Positions 1 to 6,992 of a stretch of DNA of 14,586 nucleotides are shown here, piece after piece (the first letter of the stretch is position 1; the number at the start of each line of letters is the position of its first letter). The stretch lies in NCBI GenBank assembly GCA_020026355.1, contig JAHHQP010000041.1:1-14586 (forward strand), in the 5' to 3' direction. Below the pieces are notes generated by a model. It did no database searches. It was not told the origin of the DNA and worked only from the letters and a program-made list of their open reading frames with translations. The translations under genes and the position numbers were made by a program. The stretch comes from Bacteroidales bacterium. GTDB lineage: Bacteria > Bacteroidota > Bacteroidia > Bacteroidales > UBA932.

Positions 1-1
1 T

Positions 2-49
2 CTGGGGGTGACCTTCGAGGAATTCTCCGCCCTCTGGAACAAGGAGTGA
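2..49 (+). CDS. C-terminal end of an upstream gene, product unknown
   Basis: An open frame enters from the left edge and ends with TGA at 47-49, giving the tail LGVTFEEFSALWNKE. Codon use resembles the neighbouring genes, and a strong intrinsic terminator starts nine bases after the stop, which is what the end of a real plus-strand gene should look like. Sixteen codons are too few to name a family, so no function is proposed. Confidence 0.5.
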   Translation: MGVTFEEFSALWNKE

Positions 50-57
50 GGGCGGAA

Positions 58-89
58 AGCCGTGGTCCCGTCCGGGATCGCGGCTTTTT
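58..89 (+). terminator. Rho-independent terminator of the upstream gene
   Basis: Bases 58-69 pair with 74-85 as a 12-bp stem with two G-U pairs and a GTCC loop, followed directly by TTTTT at 85-89. It lies nine bases after the stop codon at 47-49 and should end the upstream plus-strand transcript. It therefore isolates the 90-361 intergenic region from readthrough on that strand. Confidence 0.85.
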
Positions 90-141
90 CTAAGTCAGTA
101 GCTGATGCGGAAAAGACAAGTAGAGCGCTTGCTGATAACGC

Positions 142-183
142 AAAAAAAATGAGACCGCGTCGCATCCCGCGAGGCCGCCTCAT
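142..183 (-). terminator. Terminator hairpin of sRNA copy A
   Basis: Minus strand 183-149 folds end to end: seven pairs (one G.U), a G.G mismatch (176/156), two pairs, a C.C mismatch, then four pairs closing a five-base loop. A run of eight Us (149-142, the first also pairing at the stem base) follows. In copy B the same mismatch position is U.U, so both sides changed together. Confidence 0.75.
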
Positions 184-262
184 ACTAACCACATAATTAA
201 TAACACTAAAACTAATAACCATTCGATTGCGGGTTTCAAGAACTGTCTCCCGAACAACCGAG
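142..262 (-). ncRNA. Predicted small RNA, copy A of a two-copy family
   Basis: Read on the minus strand, a promoter (266-296) is followed by about 120 nt with two structured ends. The 5' stem-loop pairs 261-255 with 229-223 (seven pairs including one G.U), extended by CGGG/CCCG. A linker (220-184) follows, then a 35-base hairpin (183-149) ending in a run of eight Us. The 48 bases at 177-224 are identical to 12014-12061 in copy B. No minus-strand gene lies downstream inside the window: the next sequence is antisense to the upstream gene's terminator and tail. This favours a free-standing sRNA over a leader. A frame from 222 (MVISFSVINYVVS) exists, but all three differences from copy B within it change the amino acid while keeping the hairpin. 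I do not recognise an Rfam family. Confidence 0.7.
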
Positions 263-265
263 CTA

Positions 266-296
266 CAAAGGTATGTGTTTTATTTTAAATTGCAAA
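266..296 (-). promoter_or_regulatory. Bacteroidetes promoter for sRNA copy A
   Basis: On the minus strand TTTG (296-293), a 19-base spacer and TACCTTTG (273-266) match the Bacteroidetes sigma-ABfr consensus TTTG / TAnnTTTG exactly. Transcription should start about four to six bases beyond 266, near 260-262, just at the base of the 5' stem-loop. The -33 box lies inside the left arm of the inverted repeat at 287-297. Confidence 0.7.
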
Positions 297-321
297 TCTT
301 TTTAGAGAAAATTTGCAATTT
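287..321. promoter_or_regulatory. 11-bp inverted repeat between sRNA copy A and recD2
   Basis: AAATTGCAAAT (287-297) and ATTTGCAATTT (311-321) are perfect inverted repeats 13 bases apart. The left arm covers the -33 box of the minus-strand sRNA promoter, and the right arm lies about 40 bases before recD2. It could be an operator acting on both. A T-run follows on the plus side, so a weak hairpin terminator is an alternative. The region is AT-rich, which raises the chance of coincidence. Confidence 0.35.
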
Positions 322-322
322 T

Positions 323-354
323 TTTGAAAAAACACGGAAAATGGCCTATCCCTG
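323..354 (+). promoter_or_regulatory. Weak candidate promoter for recD2
   Basis: TTTG (323-326), a 20-base spacer and TATCCCTG (347-354) have Bacteroidetes spacing, but the -7 box matches only four of six fixed positions. If used, transcription would begin near 359-361. The ATG at 362 would then be almost leaderless, and the next ATG at 395 would be the likelier start. Confidence 0.2.
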
Positions 355-361
355 AACCAAA

Positions 362-2542
362 ATGAGTAAATTTACAGGTTCAAGAGTGCATGAAATGAAG
401 ATGAGATGCGTGGTACAGTCCGTCGTGTACCAGAATGAAACCAACGGTTTCTCGATATTGCGGATCGCAACAGATGAGTCCATCGGCGTGAAGACGCTGG
501 TGTGCACAGGTATTGACTTCGGCAAGGGCACGGAACTGGAGTGTGAAGGGGAGTGGAAGAACGATCCCAAGTACGGACTGCAGTTCCAGGCGACCGAGTG
601 CCGGGAAGTCATTCCCGAGACCTTGGAGGGAATCGAGAAATACCTCGCCAGCGGCCTCATCAAAGGAATCGGCAAGAAATATGCGGCAGATATCGTGAAT
701 CATTTCGGGTACAGCACTTTCGACGTCATCGATACCGATATCGAACGGCTGCGGGAAGTGCCGGGCATCGGCACGAAGAAGATCGCGCAGATCCGTCAGA
801 GCTGGGACCGCCAGAAAGCGATCCGGGACATCATGGTCTTCCTGCAGGGCTGCGGTGTATCTTCCACTTACGCGGCGAAAATCTACCGCTTCTATCAGGG
901 GGACAGCATCCGGAAGGTGAGGGAGAATCCTTATCGTCTGGCGGACGAGATCTGGGGCATCGGTTTCAAGACGGCGGACCAGATCGCCGCTCATCTCGGT
1001 TTCAACGGTGAGGATGAAAGGCGTTGCCGGGCCGGTCTGGTCTATACGCTCCGTCAGCTTTCGCTCCAGGGGCATGTCTATGCCACGGAAAGTCAGCTGC
1101 TCGCTTCGGCCTGTTCCCTGCTGGAGGTGGGGGAGGAACCGTTGAAGACCGCGATGGAAGGAATGTTGAAAGCCGAGCGTCTGGTCCGGGAGGGGGAGGA
1201 TATCTATCTGCCCCAGTTCCATGAGGAGGAAACGGAGGTCGCTGCTCGTCTGCTGGCTTTGGCAGGTCAATGGAAACGGCAGTCGGGGGCATCGCTCCCT
1301 GAACTCGAAAAGCTCTATGGACCGGATGGAGTCCGGTATGATGAGGTCCAGCTCGGAGCCATTGCCCAGGCCGTCCAGCATAAGGTCATGGTCCTGACCG
1401 GTGGACCGGGAACGGGAAAGACGACGACGACGCTCGGCATCATCCGGGCTTTGTCCGCGAGAGGACTTCGGGTCCTGCTGGCCGCCCCTACGGGAAGAGC
1501 GGCCAAGCGGATGAGCGAGGCGACCGGCTATCCGTCCAGGACCATCCACCGTCTGCTGGAATACAATCCGATGGACGGCTGTCTGCGGAATGAGCAGCAT
1601 CCGCTCCAAGGGGACGCGCTCATCGTCGACGAATGTTCCATGATCGACATTTCGCTCATGGCGAGTCTCATGCGGGCGCTTCCGGACCGGATGAGGCTGA
1701 TTCTGGTCGGAGATATCGACCAGCTTCCGTCCGTCGGCCCGGGAAATGTCCTGCGGGATATCATCGCATCCGGAGCAGTGCCGGTGGTGAGGCTCGACCG
1801 GATTTTCCGGCAGGCCATGAAGAGCCGGATCGTCATGAGTGCCCATGCGATCAACCGGGGCGAACTTCCGGACCTGAGCAACGGGAAGGAAACTGATTTC
1901 TTCTTCCTTCGTCGGGAGGAGGGCGCGGATATCGCGGCGGAGATCGTCTCCTTGGTGAAGGACAGGCTCCCGAAGGCCTATGGGGAAGCGGCGAGGAATA
2001 TTCAGGTTCTTTCTCCGATGCAGAAAGGACCGGTCGGCACCATTGCCCTGAATCATAGTCTTCAGGAAGCCTTGAATCCGAACGGAGAAGGCTTGAAACG
2101 CGGACAGTATGTCTTCAGGCCGGGAGACAAGGTGATGCAGGTTCGGAACAATTATGACAAGGAGGTCTTCAACGGGGACCTTGGAATGGTGCGGAAAGTC
2201 GATCTCGAGGAGAAGGAGCTGACGGTCGATTTCGACGGTACGAAGGTCACTTATGAAGGGGAGGAACTGGATGAACTCATTCTGGCCTATGCCACGACGA
2301 TCCATAAATCGCAGGGCTCCGAATATCCCATGGTGGTGATTCCTGTGGTCAATGCGCATTATGTGATGCTGCAGCGGAACCTCATCTATACGGCGATCAC
2401 GCGCTCGAAGAAACTTTGTGTCCTCATCGGCTCGTTGCAGGCGCTGCAGATGGCGGTGCGGACGCAGGAGTCCTTGTCGAGGAATACAAGGCTGAAGGAA
2501 AGACTGGAGAAAGGTTATGAAAAGAACGATAGAAAAAGATGA
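362..2542 (+). CDS. recD2: RecD2-like SF1B ATP-dependent 5'-3' DNA helicase
   Basis: This 726-residue protein matches the stand-alone RecD2 family (SF1B 5'-3' helicases of DNA repair and recombination, working without RecBC), which usually runs to 720-750 residues. An N-terminal OB-like region starts near MRCVVQSVVYQNETNGFSIL. Helix-hairpin-helix motifs follow (GIGKKYAADI near 102-111 and VPGIGTKKI near 133-141). Walker A GGPGTGKT is at 347-354, Walker B IVDEC at 421-425, motif III GDIDQLPSVGPG at 450-461 and motif IV RLDRIFRQ near 477-484. An SH3-like segment spans about 600-635, then TIHKSQGSE near 646-654 and YTAITRSK near 676-683. All motor motifs are intact. The start could also be ATG 395, where family similarity appears to begin. 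It overlaps or abuts the next gene, suggesting co-transcription. Confidence 0.93.
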   Translation: MSKFTGSRVHEMKMRCVVQSVVYQNETNGFSILRIATDESIGVKTLVCTGIDFGKGTELECEGEWKNDPKYGLQFQATECREVIPETLEGIEKYLASGLIKGIGKKYAADIVNHFGYSTFDVIDTDIERLREVPGIGTKKIAQIRQSWDRQKAIRDIMVFLQGCGVSSTYAAKIYRFYQGDSIRKVRENPYRLADEIWGIGFKTADQIAAHLGFNGEDERRCRAGLVYTLRQLSLQGHVYATESQLLASACSLLEVGEEPLKTAMEGMLKAERLVREGEDIYLPQFHEEETEVAARLLALAGQWKRQSGASLPELEKLYGPDGVRYDEVQLGAIAQAVQHKVMVLTGGPGTGKTTTTLGIIRALSARGLRVLLAAPTGRAAKRMSEATGYPSRTIHRLLEYNPMDGCLRNEQHPLQGDALIVDECSMIDISLMASLMRALPDRMRLILVGDIDQLPSVGPGNVLRDIIASGAVPVVRLDRIFRQAMKSRIVMSAHAINRGELPDLSNGKETDFFFLRREEGADIAAEIVSLVKDRLPKAYGEAARNIQVLSPMQKGPVGTIALNHSLQEALNPNGEGLKRGQYVFRPGDKVMQVRNNYDKEVFNGDLGMVRKVDLEEKELTVDFDGTKVTYEGEELDELILAYATTIHKSQGSEYPMVVIPVVNAHYVMLQRNLIYTAITRSKKLCVLIGSLQALQMAVRTQESLSRNTRLKERLEKGYEKNDRKR

Positions 2543-3284
2543 AGTGATCATCATGAACTTCTCGGGCGTCTATACCTTGGAGAAGTTCGCTCACGATCAG
2601 CGGTTCAAGGTGCTGGACTGTACGCACCTGCAGGGAACGGACCGCTATTGCGATCCGGAAGCGGAAACCAGAATCAGGCAGCTCCTGGCCCCATTGCCCT
2701 ATACCGGCATCCATTTCATCGATTCGGGAGATTTCCATTACATCACGAAATTCTGGACGGACAAGATCAGCGTGCCTTTCAATCTTCTGGTCTTCGATCA
2801 CCATACGGACATGCAGGAACCGGCTTTCGGACCGATCCTTTCGTGCGGCGATTGGATAAAGGAGGCGCTGGACACGAATCCGGTCTTGCAGAAGGTGATA
2901 CTGGCGGGACCTCCGACCTGGATGGGGGAGACGCTGCCCGTGGAATATGAAAACCGGGTGGAGTTCCACCCGGAAGCTGAGCTGGTCCATGGCCAGGGGT
3001 GGCGCGATTATCTGGGAACGCACGGAAACATGCCGCTGTACATTTCCATTGACAAAGATATACTGCAGAAAAAAGCCTGTCCGACGAATTGGGATCAGGG
3101 ACAGGTTTCTCTGAACCTTCTGGACGGAATCCTGAAGGCTGTCATCGGTACAGAGCATGTCATCGGGGTCGATATCTGCGGAGAGTGTTCTCCATCGCTG
3201 GATTTCCTGGAGGAACGGGAAGAAGCTGCAGAAAACGATCAGGTCAACTGCAACTTGCTGGATACCCTCATTCCTCAGGATTGA
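2517..3284 (+). CDS. Arginase/deacetylase-superfamily metalloprotein (ureohydrolase fold)
   Basis: 255 residues, somewhat shorter than true arginases (about 300). The bimetal ligand pattern of the arginase fold is readable: DSGDFHYI with His74, FDHHTD with Asp94, His96 and Asp98, and SIDKD with Asp179 and Asp181. These align with the six Mn ligands of arginase. A later GVDICGE (217-223) fills the place of the conserved acidic motif. The fold hydrolyses guanidino or related C-N bonds, but the substrate cannot be inferred: residues around the active site differ from arginase and agmatinase. The ATG at 2517 overlaps recD2 by 26 bases and has GGAGAAAGG shortly upstream. ATG 2553 (MNFSGVYTLEKF), ten bases past the recD2 stop, is an equally plausible start. 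The end overlaps the convergent fabZ gene by 17 bases. Confidence 0.8.
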   Translation: MKRTIEKDEVIIMNFSGVYTLEKFAHDQRFKVLDCTHLQGTDRYCDPEAETRIRQLLAPLPYTGIHFIDSGDFHYITKFWTDKISVPFNLLVFDHHTDMQEPAFGPILSCGDWIKEALDTNPVLQKVILAGPPTWMGETLPVEYENRVEFHPEAELVHGQGWRDYLGTHGNMPLYISIDKDILQKKACPTNWDQGQVSLNLLDGILKAVIGTEHVIGVDICGECSPSLDFLEEREEAAENDQVNCNLLDTLIPQD

Positions 3285-3735
3285 GCTGCTCGTTTCCGTT
3301 CGGGAGCAGAGCGAAGTTCATGTCGGCCTTGCAGCAGATCTTGCCGTCCACGCGCAAGACGGCGGAGCAGAAGGATATTCTGGAAGTCCCCATGTCCCGC
3401 GTGTTCTTGAGGACAGCTTTGATCTCGCACAGATCTCCCGGACGGACCATGTTCTTGAACCGGGCGTTTTCCAGACCGGCATAGACGGCGATATGGCCGC
3501 GCAGGTAGTCGCGCACCAGCATGGAGCAGGTCTGGGCCATGATTTCACATTGGATCACTCCCGGAACCATCGGGTTGCCCGGAAAATGTCCCCGGGTGAA
3601 GAATTCGTCTTCCTTGATCCGGTAATGTCCGGTCACGCTGCCATCATCCTCGATGGTGCAGTCATCGATCAGCAGCATCGGTTCCCGGTGCGGGAGGATG
3701 CTCTTTATTTCTTCAATATCGCAGAACTGGCTCAT
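3268..3735 (-). CDS. fabZ: Stand-alone FabZ-type 3-hydroxyacyl-ACP dehydratase
   Basis: 155 residues with a single hot-dog domain, the usual FabZ size. It dehydrates 3-hydroxyacyl-ACP to trans-2-enoyl-ACP in cytoplasmic type II fatty acid elongation. GHFPGNPMVPGV carries catalytic His50, and Glu64 in CEIMAQ is the second catalytic residue. FKNMVRPGDL and the preceding LPHREPMLLID are also family hallmarks. ATG at 3735-3733 is chosen because it gives the normal FabZ N-terminus and overlaps the fabK stop as ATGA, which suggests translational coupling. Its product is the substrate of the FabK enzyme encoded just upstream. Bacteroidetes usually carry FabZ fused to LpxC, so a separate copy may serve a second or specialised acyl pathway. 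FabA-like isomerase activity is possible but not shown. Confidence 0.88.
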   Translation of the reverse strand: MSQFCDIEEIKSILPHREPMLLIDDCTIEDDGSVTGHYRIKEDEFFTRGHFPGNPMVPGVIQCEIMAQTCSMLVRDYLRGHIAVYAGLENARFKNMVRPGDLCEIKAVLKNTRDMGTSRISFCSAVLRVDGKICCKADMNFALLPNGNEQLNPEE

Positions 3736-4694
3736 GACTGACAGGTTTTCAGAAAGGTTTGACTGGCTTGTGAAAGGAGTTGTTCCGCGCCGGACATGAC
3801 GTCTTCGACAATGGCTGCGGCCGGCTCGGTCCGGCAGATCATTCCGGCTACTTCTCCTGCGAGGAAACTGCCTTCTGCGAAGTTGCCGTCCACGACGGCT
3901 TTCTTCAGGGTTCCGGCACCGATGCGCTGTAGCTCTTCTCTCGGCACCTGAGGATCCATTTCCATCTTGCTGAATTTCCTGCTGAACGGATTCTTGAGGC
4001 ATCTCACGGCATCGCCGAGGCTCTTGCCGGTGACGATGGTGCCGATGTCCGTCGCCTTGATCAGTCTTTCCTTGTAATTCTCATGGACCGCACATTCGTC
4101 GGCACTCAGGAAACGGGTACCCATCTGGACACCTTCGGCTCCCAGCATGAAAGCGGCGGCCGCTCCTCTTCCGTCATAGATGCCACCGGCTGCCAGTACA
4201 GGAATGTCCACGGCATCGACCACCTGCGGCACGAGGGCCATGGTGTGCAGATCGCCGATGTGTCCGCCGGATTCGGCGCCTTCAGCGATCACGGCATCGG
4301 CGCCCAGCTCGACCATCTTGACAGCATAGGCAACGGAAGCGATGACCGGGATGACGATAATTCCGGCTTCTTTCCAGGCTTTCATATAGGTGGCGGGAGA
4401 TCCTGCACCGGTGGTGACGACCTTGATGCCTTCTTCGATGACGAGAGCTGCGATCTCGGCGGCATTCGGTGCCTGCAGCATGATGTTCACGCCGAAAGGT
4501 TTGTCGGTCAATGCACGACCTTTCCGGATTTCTTCCCGAACGGCTTCGACAGAGGTGCTGATGGAGGAAATCAAGCCCAGACCGCCAGCTTCTGAAACAG
4601 CTGCTGCAAGACGAGCGTCTGCAATCCAAGCCATACCTCCTTGGAAAATCGGGTATCTGATACCCAGCATTTCACAGATTCTACTTTTGATCAT
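3732..4694 (-). CDS. fabK: Enoyl-ACP reductase II, FMN-dependent
   Basis: 320 residues, typical of FabK (about 318-324). It reduces trans-2-enoyl-ACP in the last step of each elongation cycle, using FMN and NAD(P)H in the cytoplasm. The TIM-barrel hallmarks are in order: YPIFQGGMAWIAD (14-26), AGGLGLIS (36-43), KPFGVNIML (65-73), VVTTGAG (92-98), AEGAESGGHIGD (137-148, His145 matching the FabK active-site His) and VLAAGGIYDGRGAAAAFMLG (166-185, phosphate binding). The nitronate monooxygenase family is related, but the spread of motifs favours FabK. The 4-base overlap with the downstream dehydratase gene makes a two-gene elongation unit. No clear -7 box was found in the AT-rich 163 bases upstream. 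Confidence 0.88.
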   Translation of the reverse strand: MIKSRICEMLGIRYPIFQGGMAWIADARLAAAVSEAGGLGLISSISTSVEAVREEIRKGRALTDKPFGVNIMLQAPNAAEIAALVIEEGIKVVTTGAGSPATYMKAWKEAGIIVIPVIASVAYAVKMVELGADAVIAEGAESGGHIGDLHTMALVPQVVDAVDIPVLAAGGIYDGRGAAAAFMLGAEGVQMGTRFLSADECAVHENYKERLIKATDIGTIVTGKSLGDAVRCLKNPFSRKFSKMEMDPQVPREELQRIGAGTLKKAVVDGNFAEGSFLAGEVAGMICRTEPAAAIVEDVMSGAEQLLSQASQTFLKTCQS

Positions 4695-4857
4695 GATATA
4701 GGTTTTAGTACTGTGAAATTATAAAGAAATATTTTTAAAAGCATAATTGGAGCGTCAAATGCTCTATAAAAGGCTGTCATATGTCTTGAAAAGTCTAAAG
4801 TTTGGTATTTGACAAGCGTGAAATAAAAGCGGAAAACCATTCGCCGATACCAGAAAA
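4695..4857. other. Divergent intergenic region between fabK and the EamA gene
   Basis: This AT-rich 163-base gap must hold the promoters of both flanking genes, but I find no good TAnnTTTG box on either strand. GTCAAAT (4754-4760) and ATTTGAC (4807-4813) are inverted repeats, so each direction carries a TTTG that could be a -33 element. No matching -7 box stands at the right distance. No hairpin with a T-run is present. Confidence 0.25.
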
Positions 4858-5757
4858 ATGATCATCTTTGCAAGATTTTTAAAGGTTTTGACTGAAATGT
4901 GGCTTTTACTTGCTTTCGGATCCGCGGCTCTGCTCGGATGTTATGATGTTTCCAAGAAATTTGCGTTGCGGGAGAATGCGGTCCTTCCGGTGCTCCTGCT
5001 GAATACTTTGTTCTGCACCTTGATCTTTTCTCCGGTAATCGTGCAGACTGCAGCGGAAGGGAATCTGACAGCTCATCTGCTGGTTCTGCTGAAAGCGGTC
5101 ATTGTACTGAGTTCCTGGATATTAGGGTATTTCGGACTGAAACATTTACCGATCACGATCGTCGGACCGATCAACGCGACCCGGCCGATGATGGTCCTGG
5201 TCGGTGCGGCTCTCCTCTTCGGGGAGCGGCTCAATCTCTATCAATGGATCGGTGTGCTTCTGGCTCTGGTCTCCATTTTTCTTCTGAGTCTCTCCAGCAA
5301 GAAGGAAGAGGTGGATTTCAAGCACAATCGTTGGATCTGGTGTCTGGCCGGTGCAGCCTTCATGGGGGCGGTGAGCGGACTGTATGACAAGTTCATCTGC
5401 CGGACCTATGATCCGCTTTTCGTGCAGAGCTGGTTCAATCTCTACCAGTTTTTCCTGATGTCGCTCATCGTGAGCGTCCTTTGGGTACCGCATCGGAAGA
5501 AAACGACCCCCTTTCATTGGTCCTGGGCGATCCCGCTCATCTCCATTTTCCTGTCTGCAGCGGATTTTCTCTATTTCAAGGCCTTGGCCCAGGAGGAGGC
5601 GATGATTTCGGTCGTTTCCCTCATCCGGCGATCATCGGTACTGGTCTCATTTACCTGTGGTGTGGTCCTGTTCAAGGAAAGAAATCTCAAGGCGAAGATT
5701 CTGGATCTCCTGCTGATCCTGATCGGTATGGTCTTCATCTGGCTCGGCTCTCGCTAA
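4858..5757 (+). CDS. EamA/DMT-superfamily inner-membrane transporter
   Basis: Up to 299 residues, almost wholly hydrophobic, with about ten predicted membrane spans in two halves, as in EamA-domain (drug/metabolite transporter) proteins. Short charged loops such as SSKKEEVDFKHNR near the centre separate the halves. GPINATRPMMVLVGAALLFG near 120-139 and the matching VVSLIRRSSVLVSFTCGVVL late in the second half are the internal-repeat signature of this fold. It should sit in the inner membrane and move a small metabolite, but the substrate cannot be predicted. ATG 4897 (MWLLLAFGSAALLG) is a likely alternative start because the first helix begins there. The porin gene follows after 28 bases. Confidence 0.85.
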   Translation: MIIFARFLKVLTEMWLLLAFGSAALLGCYDVSKKFALRENAVLPVLLLNTLFCTLIFSPVIVQTAAEGNLTAHLLVLLKAVIVLSSWILGYFGLKHLPITIVGPINATRPMMVLVGAALLFGERLNLYQWIGVLLALVSIFLLSLSSKKEEVDFKHNRWIWCLAGAAFMGAVSGLYDKFICRTYDPLFVQSWFNLYQFFLMSLIVSVLWVPHRKKTTPFHWSWAIPLISIFLSAADFLYFKALAQEEAMISVVSLIRRSSVLVSFTCGVVLFKERNLKAKILDLLLILIGMVFIWLGSR

Positions 5758-5785
5758 TTTCCTGTTTTTTCATTATCTTCGCGGC

Positions 5786-6982
5786 ATGAGAAAACTGATA
5801 ACCCTATTTTTGGCGATTCTGCCATTGACCTTGGCTGCACAGAACGATAGTTTCGTAGAGCCTTCCGATTCGATGCGTACGGTTCGTGAACGCATCGCCG
5901 CTTCTCAGGGAAAGACGGTACCGGACCTGAGTTCCCACATCAATCTTGAATTCTACAGTTCTCTGGCTGCCAATATCGTGGACAACCGGTTCGATGAGCT
6001 GTCTTTCAAGGTAAACCGTGTCCGTATGGAAATCTATGGACAGCTGAATCCGAAACTGTCCTATCATTTCCGCCAGTCGTTCAACAAGTACAGCAATCCG
6101 TTTTCGCTGGATAACCTGGCTTCTTCCATCGAATACGCGAATATCAGCTATCACCATCCGAATCAGAAGTTCAGCTTGGTCGCCGGTAAACAGTTTGTCT
6201 GTCTCGGTGGTCATGAATATTATGTCAATGCCCTGCGTATCCGTGAGTTCTCCGAATTCAATGCGACGGTCGGTTGCTACCAGACCGGTCTGATGGGTTC
6301 TTTCCAGCTTTCTCCGAGCCATGACATCAACATCCAGCTGGTGAACAACCGCAGCGGCAGCGATGGCGATCTGTTCGCCTACGGCCGTCCGGCGGATCTG
6401 GAGAAATCCTCTTTCCCGCTGCTGGCGACTTTCAACTGGAACGGTCGTTTCATCGATGATGCCCTGGAACTGCGCTATGCCGTTTCTGCCGGTAATCTGG
6501 CCAAGGGTGCGAACATCTATTATGTCACAGCCGGCAATACCTGGCAGCGTGGTCCGGTCCTGGCTTATTTCGACCTCATGTATTCTCGTGAAGGACTGGA
6601 CAGCCAGAATCGGCTGAGTATCCTGCAAGGTGACCGCAAAGGGGCTGAGAATCTCAGGAATGTCCATTACCTCACCCTTATCGGTGACGTGGACTATTCT
6701 CCGCACCCGAAATGGAACCTCTATGTCAAGGGAACCTGGGAACTGGCCGGTATCTATGAAGCATACGGCGATTATTCTGCCGGTAATTATATGACGGACT
6801 GGAATGCCCAGGCCTGTGTGGAATGGTTCCCGTTCACGGAAGACCGGGGATTCAAGCTTTTCCTCCATTATCTGTATAAAGGAACGATCCTGGAACAGCG
6901 GGCGCAGGAGGCTTTCGGAACGAGGATCCCGGACCGTCAACGTATCTCCATGGGAGTGGTCTATACGCTCCCGGTAATCTGA
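5786..6982 (+). CDS. OprO/OprP-type outer-membrane porin (porin O/P family)
   Basis: 398 residues. A signal peptide (MRKLITLFLAILPLTLAAQ, cut near residue 18) is followed by a short periplasmic segment and a run of alternating aromatic beta-strands. Motifs such as INLEFYSS, FKVNRVRMEIYGQL, YHFRQSFNKY, SLVAGKQFV and a C-terminal strand ending GVVYTLPVI are typical of the phosphate-selective porin O/P family common in Bacteroidetes. It should form a beta-barrel in the outer membrane. The ligand is not deducible, since many family members are not phosphate-specific. The start is fixed by the signal peptide. A TATCTTCG box ends five bases before the ATG, resembling a -7 element, but it lacks a -33 partner and would make the message leaderless. 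Confidence 0.82.
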   Translation: MRKLITLFLAILPLTLAAQNDSFVEPSDSMRTVRERIAASQGKTVPDLSSHINLEFYSSLAANIVDNRFDELSFKVNRVRMEIYGQLNPKLSYHFRQSFNKYSNPFSLDNLASSIEYANISYHHPNQKFSLVAGKQFVCLGGHEYYVNALRIREFSEFNATVGCYQTGLMGSFQLSPSHDINIQLVNNRSGSDGDLFAYGRPADLEKSSFPLLATFNWNGRFIDDALELRYAVSAGNLAKGANIYYVTAGNTWQRGPVLAYFDLMYSREGLDSQNRLSILQGDRKGAENLRNVHYLTLIGDVDYSPHPKWNLYVKGTWELAGIYEAYGDYSAGNYMTDWNAQACVEWFPFTEDRGFKLFLHYLYKGTILEQRAQEAFGTRIPDRQRISMGVVYTLPVI

Positions 6983-6992
6983 TTTTAGAAGA

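Noticed and set aside
142..273. The repeated block as a transposable element or MITE
   Set aside because: The similarity runs from promoter to terminator. There are no terminal inverted repeats at its outer ends and no target-site duplications, and the changes preserve RNA pairing.
380..2554. A 724-codon minus-strand open frame opposite recD2
   Set aside because: It mirrors the helicase gene, has no recognisable motif, and its composition (many Arg, His, Asp, Gln) is that of an antisense shadow. The plus-strand frame has every RecD2 motif.
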